A stretch of 64,000 nucleotides of DNA from Prochilodus magdalenae (taxonomy: Eukaryota; Chordata; Actinopteri; Characiformes; Prochilodontidae). Below the pieces are notes generated by a model. That model searched no databases. It saw only the letters and a program-made list of their open reading frames with translations, and had not been told where the DNA came from. Positions 20,651 to 31,986 of the stretch are shown one piece after another. Numbering within the stretch: the stretch's first letter is position 1; each line of letters begins with the position of its first letter. The stretch covers positions 110,001 through 174,000 of the forward strand of contig JAMWET010005064.1 in the NCBI GenBank assembly GCA_024036415.1, in the 5' to 3' direction. The translations under genes were made by a program, and so were the position numbers.

Positions 20651-21534
20651 GCAGTCTTGAGTTGCAGTTGTTTCTTTGAAAGTCTCTGTTGTTGGAGCGT
20701 CTAAACTTGGCATCGCTATTTCCAGGGATTCCTCACTGAAGCTCTGAACACAGCCAAGCACAGCGCTCGCCACTCCACAGTGACCACCGCCATCGACAAA
20801 ACAAACAGGAGCTTTACATCTCATTACTTCCTGTCACATTTGAGTCCCAACCACTCTTAATGAGGACACAATTCAGATAATATCCTCCTTGCACACATCT
20901 CCCTATTAATCTTCCCTCCTGTGTAGATTATGTGCTCCATTATGTCCCAGTTACCTGAAAAATAGGGCAGCCTTCATTTGCTTTTGGGATGCTTTCCATC
21001 AAAGGGTTTTAAAAAACGCGGCTGCTGAATTCTTTATCACATCCTCGCAAATCATTGTGACTGATGGAGTTTAGAATTGGAGGTGAGAGGAGCTAATAAC
21101 GTGCACGCCAGCGGAGGAGCGCTTAAAATCCCTCTGGCTTGGCAGGAAAAGGCAAGATGGAGAAAATCTCCCTGAAAATCTGGAGGGAAAAATTGAAAAC
21201 TCTGTGATGAGGAGCGCAATTAGAATTTTCGAGGGTTTTTTTTTTTGACAGATGATAATTCAATTAGACAGGAATTTATTTAAACATTTGAATATAATTT
21301 GTATTTAATTAACATCAAATCGAGACACAAAATAACGAGAACAAGATTCGAAAGAAAAAAAAAGACGGGATCTAAAAATGGCACTACACAAATAGGGTAA
21401 CAGGGTATGAAATGGAGAAGCACTTCAAAGAGGGACTACGGATACGGAGTGAGTGGTGGTATGGTGAACATCAAATGTATATGCGTTCGGCTCCTTCATG
21501 TCCATAAGTGACAGAGAGAAGCAAAAACAGTCAC
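20651..21534. other. Single-copy stretch, candidate regulatory DNA
   Basis: No repeat recognised. 20990-21330 has low repetitiveness and words such as GAGGAGCTAATAACGTG, GACAGATGATAATTCAATTA and TATTTAATTAACATC, the type of AT-core motifs found in developmental enhancers. This is a guess from composition. No exon seen. Confidence 0.35.
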
Positions 21535-22235
21535 CTGCCACTTTATTAGGTACCCCCTCCTCCTTGTACCTACACTCATTGTCCATGTTATCAGCTCCAC
21601 TGACCATATAGGACACTCTGTAGGTCTACAGTTCCAGACTGTAGTCCATCTGTTTCTCTGTATACTGTATTACCCTGTGGACCCCCACAGGACCACCTCA
21701 AGGCAGGTATTATGTGGGTGGTGGATCATTCTCAGCACTGCAGTGACAATGACGTGATGGTGTTAGTGTGTGTTGTGCTGGAGTGTTGAAACACTGTGTC
21801 CACTCACTGTCCACTGTCCAGATGCTCTAACTCCTTACTGGTCCAACTTTTTGACGTAGAGTCAAAGACCATAGCTCTTCTGCTGCTGCACAGTGCAGTG
21901 TTGTCATCCTCTAGTCCTTAATCAGTGGACAGTGGACTCTGCCCATAGGACACTGCCCGTAGGACGATGTTGGCTGGATAGTCTTGGTTAATGGATGATT
22001 CTCAGTCCAGCAGTGACACTGAGGTGTCCAGCAGCACTGCTGTATCCGATCCACTCACACCAGCACAATACACACTAACACACCACCACCACGTCAGTGT
22101 TACTGCAGTGCTGAGAATGATCCACCACCCACATAATACCTGCTCTGTGGTGGTCTTGTGGGGGTCCTGACCATTGAACAATAGGGTAATACAGTATACA
22201 GAGGAACAGATGATTAGTCTTTGGTCCACAATCCT
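21535..22235. mobile_element. Foldback (palindromic) repeat, near full length
   Basis: The left arm (about 21620-21785) contains CTGTATACTGTATTACCCTG, ACCCCCACAGGACCACC and TATTATGTGGGTGGTGGATC. The right arm (about 22055-22225) carries their inverted forms: GATCCACCACCCACATAATA, GGGGGTCCTGACC and TAATACAGTATACAGAGG. A central 270-bp loop has further inverted words. The left edge, CCACTTTATTAGGTACCC, is a familiar fish repeat terminus. Related copies lie at 29648-30235 and 58372-58625. No coding frame. Confidence 0.75.
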
Positions 22236-22289
22236 GCACATGCCATGACTGCCTTGAGTCTGCAACTCACTGACATCATGAGACTTCTT

Positions 22290-23070
22290 GTGGTCTACTG
22301 TCCAAACCTTTATGGCAACCTCTTTTAGCTGGTGCTTGTTTTGTTCTACCTTCAGATTGCATGCATGCTGAGTTGTTAAATACTTCCACTACTCGAACTC
22401 TTCCTTCATCTTTCCCTTCTGATCTGAGCTGTTTGTTGAAGTGTGCAATGTGCTTGAACATGACCATACAAGATGCTAATGTAGGCTCCACACTTCAGGA
22501 CTCCTTCTTCTGCTCCCAGTTACATCATCAATGCCAAATGACACTACCTCCACCATGCTTCACTGTTGGTGTAGTACGCTAGTGGTCATTTATGGTTCAC
22601 CCCCCCCCCCCATGTTTACCATATCTGTCCATAAACTTCTTTCCATTAATTCCAGGCTGGCTTTGATGCTTATGAGAGGTTTGCAACTTAGTAGTGTAGC
22701 ATCTGTATTCATCCTCTTGTCTTCCACGAATGGTGAATACTGACACCTCCCTTTGGATATTTCTGGGTTTTCCTTCACAGCTCTAATAATATTCCTACCA
22801 TCAGCTGTCTGTGATTTTCTGGAGATGGCCTGATTATTGCGAGCACTTCTCCACCTCCAGCAGTTATTTTCTTTTGCGGAATACTGAATGTAATACTTTT
22901 GACTTCTCGGAATGCTCAGTCGTTCTCTCAGTGGCATTTGCTCTAATGTCATATTTCTTTTCTTAATCAAATCTCTAGTTTTCTTTTCATTGTGTGCCTT
23001 TAAGATCAGAACAAGACCCCTAACTGCAAGCTCCATTAACCTCAACCAACCCTAGATTATTCATAGTTCT
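22290..23070 (-). mobile_element. Tc1-like transposase relic
   Basis: The minus-strand frame (22590-23045) contains SARNNQAISRKSQTADGRNI and then IRAVKENPEISKG. This resembles the second DNA-binding region of Tc1 transposases (RKSxL...R.I.R.VKxNP). Plus-strand words such as ACCTCCACCATGCTTCACTG are the antisense of the VKHGGG block. A run of 12 C at 22601-22612 and many indels disrupt the frame. Confidence 0.65.
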
Positions 23071-23074
23071 GGTA

Positions 23075-23198
23075 CACCACCAGTCAAAAGATTAGACACG
23101 GCTACCCATAGAAAGTTTCCCATAAGGCATAAGCAGGAAGAGCTGTGCAATGACATGAAGTAACCAGAGGGGACAGACAGACACAGGCAGACAGACAG

Positions 23199-23232
<34 letters not shown>

Positions 23233-23285
23233 AGACAGACAGACGGACGGACGGACGGACGGACGGACGGACGGACGGACGGACG

Positions 23286-23324
<39 letters not shown>

Positions 23325-23334
23325 GCACACAGAC

Positions 23335-23368
<34 letters not shown>

Positions 23369-23372
23369 GCAC

Positions 23373-23426
<54 letters not shown>

Positions 23427-23632
23427 TCAGACAGACAGACTCAGACATACAGACTCAGGCAGACAGACAGACAGACTCAGACAGACAGACTCAGGCAGAC
23501 AGACTCAGGCAGACAGACTCAGGCAGACAGACAGACAGACTCAGACAGACAGACAGACTCAGACATACAGACTCAGGCAGACAGACATACAGACTCAGGC
23601 AGACAGACAGGCAGACACAGACAGACAGATGC

Positions 23633-23667
<35 letters not shown>

Positions 23668-24137
23668 CACACAGACACAGGCAGACAGACAGACACACAC
23701 ACACAGACAGACAGACACATGCAGACAGACATAGGCAGACAGACAGACAGACACAGGCAGACAGACAGACACATGCAGACAGACAGACAGACATAGGCAG
23801 ACAGACATAGGCAGACAGACAGACAGACAGACAGACACAGGCAGACAGACACATGCAGACAGACAGACAGACAGACATAGACAGACAGACAGACACAGAC
23901 AGACAGACACAGACAGGCACACAGACACAGACCGACACAGACAGACAGACAGATACAGACAGAGAGACAGACAGGGATGAGACAATATCTTTATAAGCAT
24001 CTGTGGACCAATTCTATTGGTCTGTCCATCATAAATATTCAGTAAACCTGAACTCTATGTTTACCAGAGCTTTTAAACGTGTGGGTGATCCACAAAATCC
24101 ATTTAGCTGGGTGTGTCTAAACTTTTGACTGGCACTG
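23075..24137. mobile_element. Tc1-type TIR pair enclosing a (GACA)n array
   Basis: The left end, CACCACCAGTCAAAAGATTA and GACAC (23075-23099), and the inverted right end, GTGTCTAAACTTTTGACTGG and CACTG (24113-24137), match at 21 of 25 positions. Each is bordered by TA (23073-23074, 24138-24139). The TIR sequence CAGTGCCAGTCAAAAGTTTA is typical of a widespread fish Tc1 group. Inside there is no transposase, only about 70 and 135 bp of unique sequence around the tetranucleotide array. Confidence 0.65.
23170..23975. repeat. (GACA)n / (GACG)n tetranucleotide array
   Basis: About 800 bp of GACA repeats, with a GACG-rich sub-block (23211-23292) and interspersed CTCA, CACA, GGCA and ATGC variants. 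Three minus-strand frames of CLSVCLSV type (up to 169 codons) are by-products. Confidence 0.95.
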
Positions 24138-24139
24138 TA

Positions 24140-26050
24140 TGTGATTACAGGAACATGGGGAAACATGGAGCACCTGAGCAATCATCTGCCAATCACGTTC
24201 CCCAATACCTGTTCTCGGTTGCAGTTGCCGGAATGAACAGAGCAAATTACACCTCCCCCCACCCCATCGTATTGTTCCTTCTACTCCAACTCCTAGCCTG
24301 GCACTGAACATTCCCCCGACTATACGTTATCACCTAGTTACTGAGACACCTCTGCAGCTCAGAGGGGAAAACCACCAGCACCACACTTCTTTTTTCAAAG
24401 ATTAAAAGTTTTCCCTTTGAAACGCTAAAAGAAGTAGGAAGCACATCTGTGCAGCTCCCAGAAATGTCCCTTCCATGAGCAGTTTGACAAATGTAAATGG
24501 ATCTGCAGTTCGTTCTTTAAGGGTCTCCGGCGCCGAAGCTGCACCTTCGGTTTTTTTTTTAATGCCAGAGCCAGGCTTTAGATCAAAGTCCAGTTTTATC
24601 ACTGGCAGCCAGGAGGCTGAGCTGGGGAGCTGGATATGAGGCCACCTGACAGGACAAACCTTCAGATTTCTCTACTTAGAGATAGGGGCAAAAGTTTCCC
24701 TACTCTTGTCACTTTGACTGGAGCTGCGCTGTGGAGGGCTACGGATATTAACTCAATCTACAGCCTGGCTGCCGCAGCATCACCTTTATTGGCTATTTAA
24801 AGCACCTGACTACGGCCCTGACATCGCTGTTAGGCATGTGCCAGTTTCCTGAATGGCATGGCAGGTCTCTTGTGCACACACACACACTTTGTCGGCATAG
24901 AGAGACAGGGAAAGAAACAGCATGCGGGCAATTATCCCACGATGAAAGGTATTTTGACGACATGTGCGAACCGCGCCACTAATTAGCCAATTATTTTTTC
25001 CCTGGAATTAGCATTTTGATCGAAGCAGCTTTCTGATTAATCTAAAGTGCTGGGTCTATTTCTCATTAATTAGAAGTGATGAGTGCCTGCCATTCTTGAA
25101 AACATTCCGCATGCTCACCACAGCCTTTTCTAGGCTCTATCTATTCACCGCAAAGGATGCTTCAAGTTCCACCAAACAATTAGAAGGTGGAAAATGCTAA
25201 TGCTATGCACGCTAACATGTTACATTCAGCCAAACAATCTGAAGATGAGAAAATGGCAAGGCTGAAGTTTTTAATAAAGCCATTTCCAGTCCTGCTGACC
25301 TTAGCAGTGGACCGAACAGCTTGCTGACCTGCTGGCCTGGCTATATACACAATGGCTTTGGCAGCATTGAAGCAAGCAGCACAGAGGTACACTGTTTTGT
25401 ACAGCGTTCTCAAAACAGAATCGTGAAGTGCCAGGCCCTCTGTGCTTTTTGAATATTTATTGCTCTAAATTTAACTGTCAGACCGACAGCGGCGAAAACA
25501 CAGTATGCCTTTTAGCACCCAGGATACACCACATGCACTGCATTAAGATATCGCAAGCGCATTTAATGCATCTGAAGAGCAAGAAAGAGCAAGGCAGGGA
25601 TGAAAACACGAATCCCACCACAATTAACCAAGTGTCATATTATGCAATATAAGAATACACCGTATTCTTACAGGGCAGGGTGCCAACGGTGCGTATGTAA
25701 ATGCGTAATTGGTACACCCTGTGTCTGAAGCAAGCCAAGTGTGATGGCAGTACTAGGAAAGGAGGAGTGAATGAGTGAATTATTGAACGCAGCTGTGGAA
25801 CATCAATTATATGTGGAGAGAGTCTGAAAATAAACTGTGGCTAAAAGGTAGTAGCGTGAACTATACGGTACAGGTGGCAAGTTTCCCAGAAGCATTGCAC
25901 CACAACAGTGGTAGATGATGAGCACTGTGGTTAACATTTAGCATTAACATTTATTTAACATTAAAGTTTGTTAATGTAGGCTAATGTAGCTAATATATAA
26001 TGGAAGCTCACAGCCTCCAAACTAGCACTGTGCATACCCTAAATTATCAA
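24140..26050. other. Single-copy region with TAAT-rich candidate enhancer
   Basis: No transposon recognised. Between about 24900 and 25110 there are five TAAT-core sites in roughly 100 bp: ACTAATTAGCC (24978), CCAATTATTT, GGAATTAGC, TGATTAATC and CATTAATTAG (25064). This is the kind of cluster bound by homeodomain proteins. Flanking DNA is GC-balanced and non-repetitive. No exon detected. Confidence 0.4.
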
Positions 26051-26054
26051 CCAG

Positions 26055-27612
26055 GAGTGAGGGTCAGTATCGCTGTGGATTAGACAAATAGTGGATTGAG
26101 AGTCAGTATGGATGTGGATTAGACACATGGAGGAGTGAGGGTCAGTATGGATGTGGATTAGACACATAGAGGAGTGAAGGTCAGTACGGCTGTGGATTAG
26201 ACACATAGAGGAGTGAGCGTCAGTATGGATGTGGATTAGAAACATAGAGGAGTGAGGGTCAGTATGACTGTGGATTAGACACATAAAGGAGTGAGGGTCA
26301 GTGTGGCTGGTGCTTAGACACATAGAGGAGTGAGGGTCAGTATGGCTGTGGATTAGACACATAAAGGAGTGAGGGTCAGTGTGGCTGGTGCTTAGACACA
26401 TAGAGGAGTGAGGATCAGTATGACTGTGGATTAGACAGATAGAGGAGTGAGGGTCAGTACGGCTGTGGATTAGACACAGAGGAGTGAGGGTCAGTATGAC
26501 TGTGGATTAGACACATAGTGGAGTGAGGATCAGTACGGCTATGGATTAGACATATAGAGGAGTGAGGATCAGTATGACTGTGGATTAGACATATAGAGGA
26601 GTGAGGGTCAGTACGGCTGTGGATTAGACACAGAGGAGTGAGGATCAGTATTTCTGTAGATTAGACACAGTAGTGAGGGTCAGTACGGCTGTGGATTAGA
26701 CACATAGTGGAGTGAGGGTCAGTATGGCTGTGGATTAGACACATAGAGGAGTGAGGGTCAGTACGGCTGTGGATTAGACACACAGAGGAGTGAGGGTCAG
26801 TACGGCTGTGGATTAGACACAGAGGAGTGAGGGTCAGTACGGCTGTGGATTAGACACATAAAGGAGTGAGGGTCAGTATTTCTGTGGATTAGACACATAA
26901 AGGAGTGAGGGTCAGTATTTCTGTGGATTAGACACATATGGGAGTGAGGGTCACTATGACTGTGAATTAGACACATAGAGGAGTGAGGGTCAGTACGGCT
27001 GTAGATTGGACACATAGTAGAGCGAGGGTCAGTATGAGTGAGGATTAAACACATAGTGGAGTGAGGGTCAGTATGACTGTGAATTAGACACATAGAGGAG
27101 TGAGGGTCAGTACGACTGTGGATTAGACACATAGAGAAGTGAGGGTCAGTGTGGCTGGTGCTTAGACACATAGAGGAGTGAGGGTCAGTATGGATGTGAA
27201 CTAGACACATAGTGGAGTGAGGGTCAGTACGGCTGTAGATTGGACACATAGTAGAGCGAGGGTCAGTATGGCTGTGGATTAGACATATAGAGGAGTGAGG
27301 GTCAGTATGGCTGTGGATTAGACATGTAGAGGAGTGAGGATCAGTACGGCTGTAGATTGGACACATAGTAGAGCGATGGTCAGTACGGCTGTGTATTACA
27401 AAATATAGAGGAGTGAGGGTCAGTACGGCTGTGGATTAGACACATAGAGTAGTGAGGGTCAGTACGGCTGTAGATTGGACACATAGTAGAGCAAGGGTCA
27501 GTACCGCTGTGTATTACAAAATATAGAGGAGTGAGGGTCAGTACGGCTGTGGATTAGACACATAGAGGAGTGAGGGTCAGTATGACTGTAGATTAGACAC
27601 ATAGAGGAGTGA
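26055..27612. repeat. 39-bp minisatellite, about 40 copies
   Basis: The unit includes GAGGAGTGAGGGTCAGTA, then GGCTGTGGATTAGACACATA. Variation is concentrated in the CGGCTG/TGACTG and ACACATA parts, and some units lack bases. Because 39 is a multiple of three, one minus-strand frame stays open for long distances (26797-27366, 189 codons, repeating HTDPHSSMCLIHS). This is not evidence of a gene. Confidence 0.95.
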
Positions 27613-27918
27613 TAATGATGATGATGACGATGATCAGATTTCCAGATTTCCACATTAGCCAGGTTGACCTCTCACTGTGTCCTTCTGTCCTTCAGTAATG
27701 AACACTACTGTATACGACATTAAAGGGTTAAATTAGATGTTTTAGCATACCAAATGTTTCAGAGACTGAAGCAACCCTTTGCATGATGAATCATTTATGA
27801 GAATCATCTATTTTCCATGATTTGAAGAGTATCAAGTCCAAATCCAAAACTATGGATATGAATGTTTTTGCTACCAGCTGTACAAGTTCTTAAAACTTAA
27901 AAAAAAAAAATCCATAAA
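27613..27918. other. Unannotated spacer
   Basis: A short (GATGAT)n run, then AT-rich sequence and a poly-A run (27897-27910). Nothing else recognised. Confidence 0.4.
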
Positions 27919-27930
27919 TTGATATTTCTG

Positions 27931-28278
27931 ATGCCGTATATCATCAAAGGACTAGTTGGAGAGCTAGACGACCAACAGATCCGTCTGTGGAGGCACGTGG
28001 TCAGGGCCAAGATGAAGGGTTTGTTGTCACATGTCACACGTCCAGAAGGCCTGGGTGCCAGTTCACCTCCAACCGTATCACACCATCTGCAGGAACTGTG
28101 TGAGGATATTCAAGCTGCATGGGATGGAGTATCACAGGACACCATTAGGAACCTCTACAACCCCATGCCAAGACATCTGGCGTGTTGGGTTAGCAAACAT
28201 GGCGGCCCGACGCCATACTGAGAGACAGACTTCTGTATGTGTAGCTCAATAAATATTGATCATATCAGTCTAAATTTA
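27931..28278 (+). mobile_element. Tc1-like transposon 3' part (transposase C-terminus)
   Basis: The open frame 27919-28221 ends with LQELCEDIQAAWDGVSQDTI, then RNLYNPMPRHL and KHGGPTPY before the stop. This is the closing block of IS630/Tc1 transposases (LxxAIxxEWxxIPQxxI...SMPRR...GGPTxY). After the stop, AGCTCAATAAATATTGATCA and TATCAGTCTAAAT form the transposon end. The same end occurs inverted at 54569. The catalytic core is missing. Confidence 0.8.
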
Positions 28279-28489
28279 TCATCAGTTATTGATCCTGGTC
28301 ACCTTTATCTTCCTTCCCACCAGCACTGCAAACCCAGACTTCCTTCTGGTGCTGCTGTTCTTTTGGTGATAAGTGTTGTTCTAGCATTGGCTCTTTTAGA
28401 CCTAGACTAAGCATCAGCAGCACTGCTCCCACTTTCTCTACAAGACTGATCACGCCCCTTATCCTGGAATGGCTCTGTCAGCCCCTACA
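28279..28489. other. Short unassigned spacer
   Basis: Non-repetitive sequence between the Tc1 end and the LINE fragment. It may contain an upstream part of the LINE, but no motif is visible. Confidence 0.3.
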
Positions 28490-29240
28490 AACCAATCTGC
28501 CAGGGGTCAGCTGTTGGTGCACCTTTGTTCTCTTTGTACACAAAATCTCTTGGATCAGGGATAAGCTCACATTGCATCTCTGACCACTGCTGTGCTGATG
28601 ATGCCCAGCTGTCCTTCTTGTGGTTTCCATCTTCCTCCAGAATCTTGCAGATGATATGTGACTGTATTTCTCTTTTGTGGAAGAAGACTTGTCCACATAT
28701 CTGTAGATCCGTGTATCACCATCATCTACTTCTTCGCTAAACCTTGAACTCGACCATCTTTCCTTCTCCCATCTGCTATTAGATTCCTTAGACTTCTACT
28801 CACAACTTCAGAATCCAGCCCCTTTCGGACTGAAGACGTGAGTATTCCGAGTCCCTTTCTGCAGGCCTTATTTCACATGCCAGGTCTTCGCTACCGAGTC
28901 TCACATTCAGAACTTCTCCTGAAGTGGCTCCCTGTGGCACCAAGAACCAGATACAATGCTCTGCCTCTTACATTCCTGGGCTCAGTTCCTCACCACCGCT
29001 GCACTTTGATTCAGAAATACACACTGGCATGTCAACTTGCTGTCTTTGACTTCAGGCTCTCGACATTCCTTCCCAAAGATCCAGATCTAACCATGCTTAT
29101 AAGGCCTGCTGCTTCAAGGTCCTTGCCCCTCAGTAGTGGAATGACCTCGCGCATGAACTTCGCTCCTCAATAGTCGCTGTGTTCCTTGCTTCCTACGGTC
29201 TAGAGAGTCGACCTCCTCACACCGTTCCTAGGGTAACTCC
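28490..29240 (+). mobile_element. L2/CR1-type LINE reverse transcriptase relic
   Basis: Near 28510 the frame gives SAVGAPLFSLYTKSLGS, matching the QGSVLGPLLFSLYTxSL block. CADDAQL at 28591 is the YADDTQL catalytic box with Tyr replaced by Cys, both Asp codons being kept. LKWLPVAPRTRYNAL at about 28920 matches HWLPVxxRIxFK. Near 29130 a frameshifted WNDLAHELRSS corresponds to WNxLPxxIR. Several frameshifts and a deletion between the polymerase and HWLPV blocks make it non-functional. Confidence 0.8.
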
Positions 29241-29647
29241 TTTGCACACCTACTTCTTTCTCACCGTTGCTTAGTTGATATTCTTTCAGCAGCCTTCTAC
29301 AGTTAACACCTGCCTATTAGCATCCAAGAGAAGCTCTGTGCTTATCGTTTATGTCTGTTAACTGACTTCCAACGTTAACAAACACATCTGTGTAGACTTT
29401 AATCTGTCCTCAACGTCTACACGTGTGTTCCACAAGCTGTGATAGAGTTCTTGTGTTATACGTCATGTATGCTTGCATCGTTCAGTGCTTTGTATCACTT
29501 AGGCTTCCACTGTTTGCTCTGGATGATGAAACTGTAAACATTAATGATATCATTAATCCACTTTATATACAGGCAGTATGGATACGTTTGAGTGCTCTGA
29601 TCCAATATGCATTGTTAATTTGCTTTTTTGAAAATCTCCCCTACTGT
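29241..29647. other. Unannotated stretch
   Basis: AT-balanced sequence without a recognised repeat or exon. It may be the eroded 3' UTR of the preceding LINE. Confidence 0.3.
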
Positions 29648-30235
29648 TACATTCAGCCAATTTATTAGGTACACCTTGTATCTACACTCATTGTCTATTT
29701 TATCAGCTCCACTGACCATATAAGACACTCCTTAGTTCTACAGTTCCAGACTGTAGTCCATCTGTTCCTCTGTACACTGTATTACCCTGTTCTTTAATGA
29801 CGGGACCCCCACAGGACCACCACAGAGCAGGTATTATGTGGGTGGTGGATCATTCTCAGCGTTGTGGTGATATTCACATGGGTGGTGGTGTGCTAGTGTG
29901 TGTTGTGCTGGTGTGAGTGGATCAGACACAGCAGTGCTGCTGGATCCTCCACCAAACAGTACTATCCAGATGGCAGCGTCCTGTGGGCAGCGTCCCGCGA
30001 CCACTGATGAAAGACGAGAGGATGACCAACACTGCACCGTGCAGCAACAGATGAGCTATCGTCTCTGACTGTCCATCTACAAGGTGGACCAGCAAGGTAG
30101 GAGTGTCTAATAGAGTGGACAGTGAGTGGACACAGTGTCTAAACACTCCAGCAGCACTGCTGTGTCTGATCCACTTACACCAGCACCACACACACTAACA
30201 CACCACCACCACCACGTCAGTGTCACTGCATATAT
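29648..30235. mobile_element. Foldback repeat, second copy
   Basis: Same family as 21535-22235. It begins CAGCCAATTTATTAGGTACA. It has TGTACACTGTATTACCCTG, TTATGTGGGTGGTGGATCAT and CAGACACAGCAGTGCTGCTG, and an inverted half with CCAGCAGCACTGCTGTGTCT and ACACACTAACACACCACC. The right arm is cut short at about 30235 (GTCAGTGTCACTGCA), so the terminal part of that arm is missing. This copy is closer to intact in its centre than the first. Confidence 0.75.
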
Positions 30236-31129
30236 AATATACAGGTATATTTCTAAATTTGCATATGTATCCCATTAGGCTTTCTGGAATGCCAGTTCCT
30301 ATTCATCACACTCATTACCACCTTGGGCCGAAAGTTGAAGACAGCGCTGACAGCAATATTCTATGATAATAGAATGCCATATTAAATTATGAACAAATAC
30401 AATAGTATAAAGGAGCATTAAGATCTTCAGCAGAGGTGACTGAGGACTGTATTCAAGCTTTAATTTATTCCTGAGAACAGGATCAAAGAATAGAGCTTCT
30501 TTTCCCTATCACACTTCATCTATCACCAAAAGCAATTCTGTATCTCTGAATGAACATAAACTCCTTTTTAGATTGAAAGATTACCTCCTGTGCGGATCTC
30601 CCCTCTAGCCTGAAGCGCCAGACAGGTTTCATGTTCTATTCGTCTGCTTCCAGTCTTGCTTTGTCTCTCTTTTCCTCACACCACCCACCATTTAGAATAA
30701 ACAAGTGCAAGAAGCTTTGAAATGTGCTTCAGACAATGGAGGATTTCATGCAGGATGACATGACTCTAATGAAGCGTGCTCTGTTCTGCCAGGACTTTCT
30801 AAGCATGCTCACAAAACCATCAGAAACTTGCACAGCAGCGGTAGAGCTAGTCTACCGCTAGACTAGATGTTAGTCAGGGAAAGTTCAGGGACTCTGCAAG
30901 GCATTATTCTAATGATGCTTCATTTCAGTACCTTATTACAGCTTTGTTTCCCAGCATGCTGTGCTCTTCACCAAAACATTTTTCTCATTTTTTTCACCCT
31001 TACTGTGTGTGCTGGTAAAGTATCATAAGTTAGAGTTAAGGTTAAGTAAGGCAGAAATGGCAGAAATGATGGAAATAAACTTGAAAAGTGCATTTCCTGA
31101 AGGAAACGCTGGATGCTTGCACAGCCTTC
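30236..31129. other. Unannotated intergenic stretch
   Basis: No recognised repeat or exon. The 88-codon frame starting at 30961 runs into the tandem repeat that follows and is not credible. Confidence 0.35.
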
Positions 31130-31915
31130 TCAGTGAGGAACGAGGGATGAGTAAACCAGTGCGGGTCGGTATGACTGTGGATCTCGGGCGAATGAAAGCA
31201 TTACTGCTTGGTTTGGGTAGAAAATGACTGGGACTCTATGGGAAGAACGAGGGATGAATAAATGACACATAGATGAGTGCGGGTCAGTATGGCTGTGCAC
31301 TAGTTATTGGGGACCTTCCCTTAGTGAGTATGTGACGTTACCTGGTTCTCGGGTGAAAGTAACAGCTGGGTTTGGTTTGGGTCGAAAATGACTGGGACTT
31401 AATGGGAGGAACGAGGGATAAATAAACGACAGATAGAAGAGTGCGGTCAGTATGGCTGTGGGTTAGTGCTTAGGGACCTCCCCTTAGTGAGCATGTGAAG
31501 TCTGGTGGCTCTCGGGTGAAGGAAACAGCTGGCTTTAGGTGGGTCCAAAAATGACTGGGACTCTATGGGAGGAACGAGGGATGAATAAATGACAGACAGA
31601 TGAGTGCGGGTCAGTATGGCTGTGCACTAGTGCTTGGGGAACTTCCCTTAGTGAGTATGTGACGTTTCCTGGTTCTCGGGTGAAAGTAACAGCTGGGTTT
31701 GGTTTAGGTCGAAAATGACTGGGACTTAATGGGAGGAACGAGGGATGAATAAATGACAGATAGAGGAGTGCGGGTCAGTATGGCTGTGGGTTAGTGCTGG
31801 GGACCTCCCCTTAGTGAGCATGTGAAGTCTAGTGGCTCTCGGGTGAAGGAAACAGCTGGCTTTAGGTGGGTCCAAAAATGACTGCGACTCTATGGGAGGA
31901 ACGAGGGATGCGAAA
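31130..31915. repeat. 163/164-bp tandem repeat with alternating units
   Basis: The landmark ATGGGAGGAACGAGGGAT begins at about 31238, 31402, 31565, 31729 and 31892, with spacings of 164, 163, 164 and 163. Units alternate. One type has GCACTAGT, TTCCCTTAGTGAGTATGTG and GGTTCTCGGGTGAAAGT. The other has GGGTTAGTGCT, TCCCCTTAGTGAGCATGTG and GGCTCTCGGGTGAAGG. The true unit is thus a dimer of about 327 bp. Each unit contains GAGTGCGGGTCAGTATGGCT, closely similar to the 39-bp minisatellite. Confidence 0.9.
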
Positions 31916-31986
31916 AAAATGGAGAAGCAAACGAGTGCAGGTCAGTCAAATTGTATCCAATCCAAATTGCATTGTATCCGATTTGG

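Noticed and set aside
23061..24000. Minus-strand CLSVCLSV frames up to 169 codons
   Set aside because: Products of the (GACA)n array, open in all three frames.
26039..27366. Minus-strand frames with 13-residue HTDPHSSMCLIHS repeats
   Set aside because: A 39-bp unit keeps any frame without a stop open. Indels between units interrupt it, and no promoter or non-repeat coding sequence flanks it.
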